Assembly (NCBI GenBank): GCA_025531455.1 | Contig: JAMYHL010000016.1 | Location: forward strand, 558,001 to 622,000 | DNA from: Apiotrichum sp. Y4204 | Taxonomy: Eukaryota > Basidiomycota > Tremellomycetes > Trichosporonales > Trichosporonaceae | Direction of reading: 5' to 3' | Length of the DNA stretch: 64,000 bases | Shown: positions 44,979-57,647 of the stretch, piece by piece | Position numbering within the stretch: the stretch's first letter is position 1 | Layout: each line of letters opens with the position of its first letter | Translations under genes and position numbers: made by a program | Notes under the pieces: model-generated | Told to the model about the DNA's origin: nothing | Databases searched by the model: none | What the model saw: the letters and a program-made list of their open reading frames with translations, nothing else

Positions 44979-45471
44979 GGCTGGAGCTGCTGGGGCGGCG
45001 ACTGCGATGTGGAAGGGTGTGATGGGCGAGCAAAGAGCTAGTCTCGGGGACGGACGGAGTGCAAGTGGTGGGTTGGTGGTGACGGAGGGAGCGAGCGGAG
45101 CAGGTGGTGGTGCAAGCAGGTGTGCTAGACGCTTGGCTGCGAGGTGGTGGGTGGGATTCTGCACCAGTGAGCGTGCGTGCAATATGATGACCACTCTCCC
45201 TGTGCCTCCCCACCCATGCCCCCCAACCCCCTGCCCAGCTCCCTCGGCGTTTGCAGAATACTTCCGCCGTGTGGCACTCACCATCACTCCGAGAGTTGGA
45301 CCTCCACTTTTCCTCTTCTCCGTCCCTTCCTGGGCAACGGGTGCATTCTGCTGCAACCTGCAAAAGTCAGAAGTCGGGTCGACAGCAGCGGGTGTGACCA
45401 TCTCCCGAGCTCGACTTCAGCACTTGGGACAACAACCACATTTCCTATCCTCGTCCAAACACCCTCCCGCC
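44979..45471. other. Bidirectional promoter, ACP1 / bL17m
   Basis: 493 nt between the start codons of two nuclear genes for mitochondrial proteins. No TATA box was seen. GGTGG/GCGAG-rich purine tracts are present. Confidence 0.6.
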
Positions 45472-46675
45472 ATGAAGCACGGCATCAAGCTCAGGAAGCT
45501 TCAGCGCACGTCGTCGCATCGCCAGGCGCTGCTGCGGTGCGTCCACTCTCCTCCCCCCTTGGCTGCCTCCCCTGGCAGACGAGCACCATGGGCACTGGCA
45601 CTGACAAGACAGCAACCTGGTGACGGCGTTGCTGCACCACGAGACGATCAAGACGACGGTCCCGAAGGCCAAGGAGGCGGCGCGCATGGCCGAGAAGCTC
45701 ATCACGTTTGGGAAGAAGGGCACGAACCCGAGTTTCTCAAAGGCGCAGGCGTACCTCGTCCCGCCGCACTACTATGGCGAGGCGCGCGTCCCGCAGCCCG
45801 TCGCGCCCTTCCCCGCGCCCGGCGTCGAGGCCGGCGCAGAGCCCAAGAGCCTCCTCCGCAAGGTCTTCACCACCCTCGCTACCCGCTATGCCGAGCGCCC
45901 GGGCGGCTACACGCGTATCCAGAAGTTTGGCCGGCGTCCGGGAGACCACGCGCCAGTGGCTATTGTCTCGCTCGTCGACGGCCCGCGCGACCTCAAGTTT
46001 GAGATGACTGCGCGTGCGGTTGCTCGCGAGGCAACAGTGGAGGGCCGCGAGCGCGGAAGCTCGGACCGCGTGCCCGACGGATTCAAGGGCACGCGCGACC
46101 TCACCAGGAAGAATGTCGACAAGGTCCTCAAGTACCGTGGCGACGAGGGCAAGCAGGAGTTTGAGAAGCTTGCGCAGGAGTTCTCGGTGAGTGGTTTTCA
46201 AAAGGGGGCGAGAGAGCTACGATGTGGCGCGGAGACTCTTTGCGATATCAAGTCGAGGTCAGGGGCCGAAGTGGCAGATGGCTGAGCTTACTACGCGAAT
46301 GAGTCATTATAACAATGTCCTTCGGTTCTGTTCCTCGCCCCTTACTCCGACTTCCCACCTGCTCAAACCACTCTTTGATACTGACTCCAGGCTCTCCTGA
46401 TCGCCGAGCAGAAGGTCGAGGGCCACCGCCGCCCCGCCCCGCCGTCAGAGCACGCCTTCCAGCCGTACGGCACAGTCGTCCCGCACCTCGGCCGGCGGGT
46501 CAAGGCCGGCGAGCGCCTCCCAGGGATGAGCGTCGCGCACACCGGTCTCGGCCTTGCGCGCGGCGAGCTCGGCTCCACCCGCAACCGCAAGCGCGGGGCC
46601 GAGGACGCGTCTCCGCGCTTTGCGCTCGAGCGCCGCCGCAGGGACGAGGACGAGTTTGAGATTCGGCACGCATAG
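45472..46675 (+). CDS. MRPL8: Mitochondrial large ribosomal subunit protein bL17m
   Basis: Mitoribosomal homologue of bacterial L17. Three exons: 45472-45536, 45613-46186 and 46391-46675, giving 307 residues. The N-terminal block [37 protein letters not shown] is almost the bacterial sequence and includes the R-x-L-x-R-x-x-x-HR core. The L17 fold runs to about residue 145 (PGGYTRIQKFGRRPGDHAPVAIVSLV). Bacterial L17 is about 120 residues. The remaining ~160 residues are a fungal extension with charged, Arg/Glu-rich helices and end in RRRRDEDEFEIRHA. There is no separate presequence; the basic N-terminus probably serves for import, as in yeast Mrpl8. A 204 nt intron precedes the last exon. Confidence 0.92.
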
Positions 46676-47588
46676 GTTTTGTATGCATACATTTGGCATT
46701 GGCGGGCATGTATCACGACTCTTGACTGGATGCGTGTGGGTTGCAGAGGAGTGTTACTGCATTGAGGGCGAGCTGGCCATCTGGCGCTACCTGGCCTGGC
46801 TACTGTCGCATTGCGAATCTCCATCTTGCGCTTCCTGCAGTTCCGTTTGCACCAGTTCTGCAGCTCTGTCGACTTGTGCTTGGCTTCGATGGCGTCTTTG
46901 CTCATCGTGCTCATTAATGATGGCGCATCGCTGATCCCCCAACTGGGACCATGGCCAGTCCCAAAGCGCTGATCAACGCTGATCAACATTAGATGATCCT
47001 CGTTGACCGTCGCTGATCGTCGCTGATCATCGATAACACCCAGAATCATTGACTCCTGATTATCCTGCATCCACTTGCTCCTCCTCCCGCTCTCAGGCTG
47101 CTGGCCCTCATTCACCCAATGCATGCTGGTATACGCCAGGAATGGTATCTGGAATGCCCATGGCGCTCTCTATTACGTATGCGTGTGTATCACAGGCTGC
47201 GGTGCGGGCGGGAAAACCCAACAAATCAACGGGTTGGGCGACACAGTACAGCCAAGTTCATGAGGTGGCTTTGCCCGGTATATCTCCGCCATTGGAAGCA
47301 GATCGGAAAGGAAGGAAACAATAACAAAACGGGCGATGAGGACGGTGACGGGGCGGAACAACTCGAATGCCATCAATGCTGTCAACATGCTGCCGTCGGC
47401 CAAGGAAGGGCGTTACTCGACGGTCGCACTGGGGTGTACGTGAATCATGATCGATTAGATGGTTGGGCGTGACGTCGAACGAAGAAATGAACGACGAGCA
47501 TGGAATGGGCGGCGGGATGCTGTGTGCTACTGGGATGCGCCAGCACACAGGGATGGAAGGCAGGGATGAGTGACGACAGGGAACGTCA
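46676..47588. other. Convergent intergenic region, bL17m / SPC2
   Basis: 913 nt between converging genes. It contains the decayed CGCTGATC repeat cluster (46929-47028). The rest is unremarkable. Confidence 0.6.
46929..47028. repeat. Cluster of five CGCTGATC copies, partly 10-bp periodic
   Basis: Exact CGCTGATC at 46929, 46967, 46977, 47011 and 47021, with a degenerate unit (CGTTGACC) at 47001. The last three units are spaced exactly 10 bp, the second and third also 10 bp. It looks like a decayed tandem repeat, or a phased array of protein sites. Confidence 0.7.
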
Positions 47589-48648
47589 TCAGTCCTTCTT
47601 GGAAGCAGTCTCATCGCTCTCGTCCTCGACGCCGACGAGACCGGCCTCGTCGAGGAGTCCGGCAATCCAGCGGGTCACCTGTCCCTCCTCGACACCGCCA
47701 TCTTCGTCGACAACCTCGCCAACTGGCTTGCCGCTCACGACGCGCGCCTTGTGAATCAGGCTCTTGCCGTTATTTGAGGTGGTGGCGAGCTTGAGATGAA
47801 TAAGATACGTCGGTCCCTGAGGGTGGGGCTGAATCGGGGGAGGGCCGAGGAGAGGAATCGATGAGGTGGGAGAAGAGACGCTCGAGCGCGACGACATGGG
47901 CGATCCGGGCGACACAGGAGAGTCAGGCCGCGAGTTGGGCGACACTGTGATATCCGTTGACGGGGGACAAAGAAGGGATGTCGACGTGTAGATCTGGATC
48001 AAGTCGGTCTCAATCTGGCAATCAGCAACTGTAGAGAATGCAGCAGTGCGCTCAATCGACACATGCTGGCGCTGCACTCACCCGCTTCACAATGCGCCGC
48101 CTCCGTCCCCTGAAGACCTCGCCACGCTCGACCCAACGCTTCCACGCCCACAGGGCTCCCTGGAAGGTAGCATAAGACACGACGGCGATCCACAGGGCCG
48201 GTTTGCTCTCCTCAAAGTCCATGCGCATGCAGTAGAGCATTGCGCCCAACGAAATGAGCACACTTGCATATCCGAGGGACAAGTGCACAGTCGGGTGCAG
48301 GCGCGATGGCGTGAATGCCTGGTCGACGAGATACTGTGATGTCAGAGGTATCCTTGGTGGGACCAGTATTGTGACGTCGGTGTGAGTTCGGGAAGATGAA
48401 GAACCAGTTGCTCCTTCTCCGGCCTTGTGTGTCCGAACCCAGACATCGACGCAGATTGCTCCTCTCACCTTTGTCAGAATGTCATCGAGGGCGGTCTTGA
48501 TCTCAGCGAGGTGCGCCTTGTTCACCTTCACAACCGGTGCGGGATCAGTCGCAAGGGAAGTCGGTGACGAGATGGCAAAGTCGTTGTCTCCGCCCGTTAT
48601 GATGGAGACGGGCGCGGGCACGTCGTGCACGCTTTTACGCGGGGCCAT
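47589..48648 (-). CDS. SPC2: Signal peptidase complex subunit 2
   Basis: ER membrane subunit that enhances signal peptidase activity and couples it to the Sec61 channel. Three exons: 48648-48469, 48333-48082 and 48014-47589, giving 285 residues. It has an N-terminal cytosolic part (NKAHLAEIKTALDDILTKYLVD), then two closely spaced membrane segments (HLSLGYASVLISLGAMLYCM and ALWIAVVSYATFQGALWAW) as in the family. The C-terminal cytosolic domain includes TYLIHLKLATTSNNGKSLIH and ARVVSGKPVGEVVDEDG, ending acidic. An Ser/Pro-rich insertion (SRPDSPVSPGSPMSSRSSVS) in the C-terminal domain is unusual and carries several SP sites. It is longer than human SPCS2 (226) because of this insertion and the N-terminus. 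Confidence 0.92.
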
Positions 48649-49718
48649 GTTGAGTCAGAAGTAAGAACCGAGGACCGTGGGGTCGTCGTGGGTCGCGAAA
48701 TGAACCGTAGAAAGGTCGACAAGTCTTGGTCGTAGGTGCGAGCTTTCAAGCCGAGTAGCTTGACAGTGTTGCGCTACGCTGTCAAAACCGCGTCGGTCAA
48801 ACGATCTGGGCTATGCCGTCTCTGCTCGTTGGAGTCGCAAGAGGGCGGACGCGCGTGGTCGTGGACAGCAAACCGAAGGAAGAGGACGAACACTGAGGGA
48901 GAAGAAGTAGACGGAGTGGGGGAAACAGCGAAGGCGAGAAGAATAAGAAGACAAATAAACGGGCTGGGAGAAAGAGCGAGAAGCCCGTTGCGAAATGAAG
49001 AGAAGAGAAAATGAGAAGGAGAGAGGGGAAGAGAGGGGAGACTCGAGTCACTGTGATGGTCGAGGAGGTGATGCTAATCGTGACAAGGGAGGAAGTGGTG
49101 GTGGTGGTGGTCACGCTGGCTGGCAAGCTGGCAAGCTCCGCAGATGTTGGCTTGTTGGCGGTATGCTAAGGCCTCTGGCCCTCTGGCTATCCACGTCAAA
49201 CAGGGGCACAAGAGCAGAGACTCTGAGCAGCCAGGCACACCTCCTGACAGTGTGCGCGTCGTGATCCATTAGCTAACAGCCAAGTCTTATTAGCAATTGT
49301 TCCAGGTCTGATAAGCTATAATCCAGACCCCATTAAGCTTCGATTACCTTTTGCTCCCCTCATACCCTGCAAGCTGTTACGGTGCCTGCCACCCTGGAAG
49401 TTGAAGCAGGAGGAAGGAAATCGCCAGCTGGCAAGGTCACATTCCCCCTGTTGACCTTTGACGGTATTAATGACGTGGCGGCGGAATCACCCTTATCACG
49501 GGTGTAGGCTGTGGGCGTGACGCCTGTGACACACCTCATGCTGTTCTGCCGCCCACCAGGATGGCAAGCCCGCAGCGCGGCGGTCGAGGCGGTGACGTTG
49601 AGCGATTGACACTACGACAAGTGAAGTGCCACTACCTCCAGCAGGTAATCGCTTCAACATCCGTTGAGCTTCAACAACAACAACATTTTCCATCCCCCAT
49701 CGTCGAAGACTCGCAAGA
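48649..49718. other. Divergent promoter region SPC2 / VMA6
   Basis: 1.07 kb. The SPC2-proximal part is purine-rich (about 48880-49120). A single GATAAG-type site lies near 49308. No gene seen. Confidence 0.6.
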
Positions 49719-51094
49719 ATGGAGGCTCTGGGATTCAACGTAAGTAGCCCCTGTGAGGAGTGCAGGCCACGGCACAACCTGCTGTGTCACTCCAAATTCA
49801 CTGGCATGTCAGGTTCACCATTACCGCCCACCTCGTGTCGCCGACGCCTATGCCTCCCAGCACACACGCTGACTCTCAGGTGAACAATGGCTACCTCGAG
49901 GGTGTCGTTCGCGGATACAAGAATGCTCTCTTGACCCAGACCAACTACCACACCTTGACGCAATGCGACAACCTGGAGGGTGCGTAACGAGATGCCAGCG
50001 GAATCGTCATCACGATGGAGACCAAGACTGTGGATGCCGATTCCTGATACCCAGACTTCCGCATGCAGCTGAGCTCGACGGACTATGGCAACTTCCTTGC
50101 CAACGAACCGCTACCCCTTAGCACGGCGACCATTGCGGACAAGGTACGTTGCCCATTGCTTCGCCGTAGGGGACCCGCAGCCTGCCGGCTTGTTTCCTTC
50201 CCGCCATGACCGGCCAACATGGCTAACGTGCAGGCAACAGCCAAGCTTGTTGACGAGTTCAACAACATTCGCACGAACGCGGTGGAGCCTCTGTCGACGT
50301 TCCTCGACTACATCACGTACGCGTACATGATCGACAATGTCATCCTCCTCACGCTGGGAACACTGCACGAGCGTGACACCCACGAGCTTCTCGAGCGCTG
50401 CCACCCGCTGGGTGTGTTCGACACCATGCCGGCTCTGTGTGTCGCGACCAACGTCGAGGAGCTCTACCACTCCGTCCTTGTCGAGACGCCGCTGGCGCCC
50501 TACTTCCGCGACTGCCTGTCTGCGCAGGATCTCGATGACCTTAACATTGAGATTATCCGTAACGCGCTCTACAAGGCGTACCTTGAGGACTTCCACAAGT
50601 TTTGCCAGACCCTGCCGTCGCCGACCAACGAAATCATGTCGCGCATTCTCGCGTTCGAGGCCGACCGTCGCACTATTAACATTACGATCAACTCGTTCGG
50701 CACCGAGCTGAGCAAGGAGCAACGTGCGCGCCTCTTCCCCACTATTGGCCGCCTGTATCCGGAGGGTAACAATGCGCTTGCGCGCGCCGACGACATTGAG
50801 CAGGTGGTTGCCGCCATTGACCACTGCTCCGAGTACCGCGCGTTCTTTGAGCGCGCAGGCTCGGGAGGACTGGGCGCAGACGAGGACGACACCTCGGGAT
50901 CGTCCCTTGAAGACGAGTTCTTCAAATACGACGTGGACCTCAACAAGCAGAGCTTCCTCTCGCAGTTCCAGTACGGAATCTACTACTCCTTTGTCAAGCT
51001 CAAGGAGCAGGAGGTCCGCAACCTCACCTGGATCGCCGAGTGCATTGCACAAGACGCCCGCGATCGCATCGGTGACTACGTCCCCGTCTTGTAG
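49719..51094 (+). CDS. VMA6: V-type ATPase V0 subunit d
   Basis: Peripheral subunit of the V0 sector that links the proton-translocating ring to the central stalk of the vacuolar ATPase. Four exons: 49719-49739, 49880-49979, 50055-50143 and 50234-51094, giving 356 residues against about 345-350 usual. The first exon is only 21 nt (MEALGFN). It then reads [40 protein letters not shown], the conserved [20 protein letters not shown], and [20 protein letters not shown]. The end is the family block [20 protein letters not shown] with [17 protein letters not shown]. All expected regions are present and the model is continuous. Confidence 0.98.
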
Positions 51095-52561
51095 GCGTGT
51101 ATAGGCGCATTTAGACAAATGTAGGTAGAACGTGTAATGCATACGATTAGTTTTGGATGTCCGCGCGCGGTGGCCTCACCAGTGAGCTACTGGCCTACCG
51201 GATGGTGACATGACATGAAGCAGTGGCACTCGGTGAGTAGCGGATGGGGTGACCACCACCACGGCTTCTCTCTTGAAACGTCATACACATGTAAGGTGCT
51301 AGATGTTCTAGCTTTCCGGCCATACACAGTACACATTCGCGTTTGGTGCCGCCGTGACAAGGTGCTGCCACACCAATAGCCGTTACTACACGTACTGCTG
51401 GCCTGCTGGAACCTAGAGTCGCCTGTTGTGCATGATCGTGCATGATCGTGCATCATCATGACGATCACGACCTCCACAACTCTTACGATCTAATAACGCA
51501 TCACGGATTATGGCCTGGGGAACGGGTAGATACAGAGCGGCCATTGATTACGTAGTAGCGCCTCTGCAATCATGGTGCCACTCAGCCGGCAAAAGTCGGA
51601 CATATCTCCAGGGTCGAGTGCGTGGAAGGTCGCCGGGTGCTGGAGCTGCTTATAAGCTTTGGTGAGCTGGAGCCACCGCCGAGGCGAACACGACGCGTCC
51701 GGATCAAAGGAGCCCTGGTGGCGCGTGTTTTGTAATGGAGGCTGCAAACATTGTAATCGCGAGGTCTAATGGAAGAAGAGTGGGTTCTATTGGAGTCATT
51801 GGAGCCACTTGAGCTTATAGAGCAAAATGCACCAAATGGCCAGCTTTGCACCTGTGGCGTTGACCACCAGTTCAGGGTTTCTTGTTTATTAGGCCCCATC
51901 GTATCAGCAAGTCAGCACAGACCGCAAATGGGAATACTAATGCCTAATGATCAGTAGTAATTCACTAGGCCCATAGTTCTAATGATTGACAAGCCGTCTA
52001 CAGTAATACACTTTGGTTCCCACCACAATTCAGGGTTTCATATTTGACTTTCAATGGTCCTTTTTTTTTTTCTTCCACCCAGCTCTGCAGCCAGCTGGGC
52101 CCAGCCATGCCAGCCAAGGCAACCAGCAGCCAGCGGCCAGAACGCCAACTGCGGCTGCCACGCCAGCAGCACGCCCCTTCTGGCCCTGCTTGGCCCGGGG
52201 CCTTATGGGCCCTTGCCCTCGTCCGGCTCGTCCCCCACACCCTTCCCCTGTGTGCACCGCTGGCGGTGCGGCAACACCCTGGCTGAGAGCACGCACACTG
52301 TAGCGCTGCACCGGGGTGTGCTACGTGCCCTGCTGTCCACCTGGCACCTGGCTGGCTGGCAGTTGACTGTGTGTGTGCTCGTCGCCATCATCAGGTTGCC
52401 CGTCTCCATTCCACCTGGCACCACCCCAGCGTCTCGTCCGGGTTTCTTTTTACATCATCTACACCGTTCTTACGAGTCTCTTTTCTTTTTTTTTCTCACC
52501 CTTCTGTTTTTAAACACCCACACATCCTTCCCCCTCCCCCCTCCTCTCCACACCGCACACT
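51095..52561. other. Intergenic: VMA6 3' flank and ARF1 promoter
   Basis: 1.47 kb. A 10-bp repeat (GCATGATCGT-like) occurs near 51428-51460. A strongly pyrimidine-rich leader (about 52440-52560, many TTTTCTTTTT and CCCCTCC tracts) precedes the ARF1 ATG. No reading frame that I can support. Confidence 0.6.
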
Positions 52562-54299
<1,738 letters not shown>

Positions 54300-55253
54300 A
54301 TGTCCAGTTAGAGCGCGACTGCGCACTATCACGTTCGTCTCCCCGTCCATCCAGCCTCGCATCGGCGTGCGTGTTGTGTTCTCCTTTATCCCTCCCATCC
54401 TCCCTCTCGGCTATGACCCATGCCACATCTCTCACGGTCTCGGTCTCGTTCTCATTGCCGGCCCTGCCCTCTATTCGAAATGAAACTAGTATTCCTTTCT
54501 ATACGTGGTCTGTCGCAGTGAAACAATCAGAGCTGCTGTAGAGACATATGCCTGTGACGTTTTCTTCCGAATCCAAAAAGATAGCGTGATAGCTGCAACG
54601 TTGGTTGCTGAGCTGCGCGGAGCAGCGTAGACTGCCACTCTTCCAACTTGCCGAGATATACTAATAAACTTCTTATGTGGTGTAGAGCGGCAGAACCTGG
54701 ATCTCATGGTCCGTCGATATTAGTGGAGGAGACGAACTGAAACTGTGGCCCTCTTGAGATCAGTTGCAGGCTGTTGTCCCTGTCTGGCGACGCCCAAGGC
54801 CATTCTGCGTCCCATGACTTTGAGCGCTAAGGACTCATCTCTGTGAGCTGTGGGGATTCTTCGTGTGCTTCTTGCAAGCTTGCAACTTCTTGTTCTTGTG
54901 TTTTGCATGATCTGCAGGGAGAGCTGTTCTGTGCGCGATCTGTGCTTCAGCGCTTCAGCGCTTCAGCGCTTCAGATCATCCCTTCCCACTAGCAGTGGGC
55001 CTAAATAAGGGGAATGAATCAACGGGATCAAAAATCCGCTCTATGCCGAAGCCGCCGAAGCCATTCGGGGGATGGGATTGTGCCATGACTTTTTCGCCGC
55101 CAGAAACACACACCTGCAGCCTGCAAGCGCGCACCTACCCACCACACCACACCACCTCCTGACTGGACATTACGACGACCGAACGCTTGCCAAAGCTACA
55201 CTCTACACTTACCTTCCCCCCCTCCCCCCATCACCCACATACCACAGACCACA
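54300..55253. other. Intergenic: ARF1 3' flank and TOM20 promoter
   Basis: 954 nt. It contains the tandem CGCTTCAG repeat (54943-54974) and a pyrimidine- and CA-rich leader before the TOM20 ATG. No gene seen. Confidence 0.6.
54943..54974 (+). repeat. Tandem repeat of CGCTTCAG, four units
   Basis: Three perfect CGCTTCAG units preceded by one variant (TGCTTCAG), 280 bp upstream of the TOM20 ATG. Confidence 0.85.
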
Positions 55254-56652
55254 ATGTCCCGCGCAGGCCAGATCGCCCTCATCACCGCCGGCACCATCGC
55301 GACCGGCGTGCTTGGCTACTGCGTGTACTTTGACTACATGCGCCGCAACAGCCCAGAGTTCCGGAAGGGTCTCCGTGAGTTGTCGATCTTGTCGGTTACA
55401 TGTGGAAGAAGGAGGGCAGGGCGGGGAAGCTAGGGGAAAGCAAAGAAGTAGTCATCATGGGCAGTGCTCGTGGTGACGAGGTGATGAGTCGAGAGAAACA
55501 GGCAACTAGCTCTGTTATGAACGACCCAGACGACTGGAGTGCAGGTCGGATGATGGGTGATCGCGTTGCCTCCAGCCAGCGACGGCGAGCAACTCCACCT
55601 TGCGCGTGATGTGTGTTGCGCCTCGGTGTGGTTTTCGAAGACCGATCTCCGATGCTCGGTGGCATTGTTGTTTTCCTCGAGCTTCCTGGCCCTTTCGCAT
55701 GGGCATTCCTCCACTTTGTTTTACGGTTACTAACGCCGCAGGCAAGCAGCAGAAGAAGGTCAAGGCCGCCGCCGACGCCGCTGCCAAGGAGCAGGCTATC
55801 CGTGACCAGCGTGTGCGTATTTCAGGACGTGGTGTGCTCTGATCTCTGGGGACCAGTGTAGATGCTCTCTCACACGTCCATCTACATTTGTTTCTCAGAG
55901 GACAGGTGTCGTTCGCGCTCGTTCACCGCTGACCCTTGCAGGAGCTCACCATGGCCCTTGTTGAGCTCGAGCTCGAGACCCCGCCTGCCACCCCCGAGGC
56001 GATGGAGGCCTACTTCCAGGAGAACGTCGCTACCGCTGAGGCGCTTGCCGCCGCCGGTGAGTTTACGCGTTTTGAGCTGCTCGCTCGCATCGTTGTGTCG
56101 GGATTTCAGCTGACAGTCAGGCCCCGCCAACTACGTCAAGGCCGCCACCCACTTCTACCGTGCCCTCCGCGTTTACCCCCAGCCGGTTGAGCTCCTCATG
56201 AGTGCGTGTCGCGTGGGGTACAAAGCTGACCTCCAGTCTACCAGAAGGTCTGCCCCGAGCCGGTCTTCCAGATCGTCATCAAGCTCACCCAGCTCACCTC
56301 GGCCGCTGCCGCCGCTGGCGCTCCCCCCGCCTCGCGTGCCGCTGCCTCGGTTGCTGACATCGACGACGGCGAGGCTGAGGAGCCCAAGGCCGCCAAGGCC
56401 ACTAACGTTGCCGAGCAGGCCGCCGAGGCCGAGGCCAAGGTCGAGGGTGCCATGGCCACTGAGGCTGCGGTCGCTGAGGCCGCTATCGCCGCCGACGCTG
56501 AGGCTATTTCTGGTGCCGAGCTTGCCGACGCCGTTGAGGCCGCCGTTGAGGAGACTGAGGAGGCCGCCGAGGCTGCCGAGGTCGCATCCGAGGGCGACAA
56601 CGGAAGCGGAGCGTCGTGGGACCACGTCAACGAGCACAACGAGTCGGCCTAA
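55254..56652 (+). CDS. TOM20: TOM20 import receptor with long Ala/Glu-rich C-terminus
   Basis: Outer-membrane receptor that recognises mitochondrial presequences. Five exons: 55254-55374, 55742-55812, 55942-56056, 56121-56201 and 56237-56652, giving 267 residues. The N-terminal anchor is ALITAGTIATGVLGYCVYF, followed by DYMRRNSPEFRKGLRKQQKK, the typical start of the cytosolic part. The receptor domain includes FYRALRVYPQPVELLMIYQK and VCPEPVFQIVIKL (TPR-like). Fungal TOM20 is usually about 160-190 residues. Here about 90 extra residues follow, almost wholly Ala, Glu and Val (for example EQAAEAEAKVEGAMATEAAV), ending SGASWDHVNEHNESA. A short acidic tail is known in the family, but this one is much longer. 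Intron 1 is 367 nt. Confidence 0.93.
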
Positions 56653-57647
56653 GTGCGAAGCTGGTCTCCGCCGAGGCACACGGCCGCAGGAGCGATGAGC
56701 GACGAGCGGCGCGCGGCGAGATGGCGTAGATGGGTTAATAGCTTAATAGTCATTTCGCCGCCGGACGGGACGAAGGAGCGTAGAGGAGAGGAGGGACGAA
56801 GACGACGACGACGACGACGACATACTGTAGGGCATCCCCTCACATCTTGCCTGTCAGAAAAACGCAACTAGCACGCTGCACGCTAGCATCACACCACTGC
56901 TCATGTATCGCTTTGCGCATCGCAACCGACTTTTGAACTGCTACTGATGCTGTTGCACTGTTGTACTGCTGGGTGGAAAGTCACGTGGAGTTTGCCTAGG
57001 CCGGCAGAGCCATAGGTGCATTGGTAGTTGTGCAGGACTGGTTGACCAGCAGCGCAGGCCACGACGCACTGCTCCGTCGGCTGAGAGGCCGGAGGCTGGA
57101 AAGGTCCTGATATCCGGTACAGCACAGATATCCCGAGGTTGTCGTCGGCTTGCAGCTCCATGATGCCTGATCTTGCAGTCCTCGAAGTTGTGCAACGTGC
57201 TTTACTTGCTCCCTGCCTAGTCAGCTTGTGATCCAATGAGCGCGCCCGGTGATCCTGGTATCTCCGTACGAACTCCGTTCAGCCCCTCATCCTCATCACC
57301 GCCGGTGCAAATCGGCGCATCGGCGCCGTCGGCGACCGCCGACACGACCATGTGTGTCCCGCACCACACGCCGCCGCATACCTCGTTTTGGTTCTTTCAG
57401 AATAACAGAGATTTATCATCAGGCTGTTATCGACGTGGCCACAGCATTCTATCCACTTCACTGCCCTTGCCAGATCACTGCTCCTCTCACCTGTTCTCGA
57501 ACTGGTGTCTGACCGGTGTACTGCACTGTTGAGCAACAAATCGTGTCCCGGCGGTTGGACAGGACAGAGATATAACCCGGTGACACACCAGGTCCAAGCT
57601 CGGCAGTCTGTGGTCCAGCAACATTCGACGTATTGTGGGAGTGAACC
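56653..57647. other. Intergenic: TOM20 3' flank and ABC transporter promoter
   Basis: 995 nt. It has a (GAC)7 microsatellite at 56801-56821 in the TOM20 3' flank and a TATAA-type sequence near 57570, about 75 bp before the transporter ATG. No gene seen. Confidence 0.6.
56801..56821 (+). repeat. (GAC)7 microsatellite
   Basis: Seven perfect GAC units about 150 bp after the TOM20 stop codon, in the probable 3' UTR. Confidence 0.85.

Noticed and set aside
55375..55741. Possible C/D snoRNA in TOM20 intron 1 (GTGATGA near 55480)
   Set aside because: No CTGA D box at 60-100 nt downstream and no closing stem.
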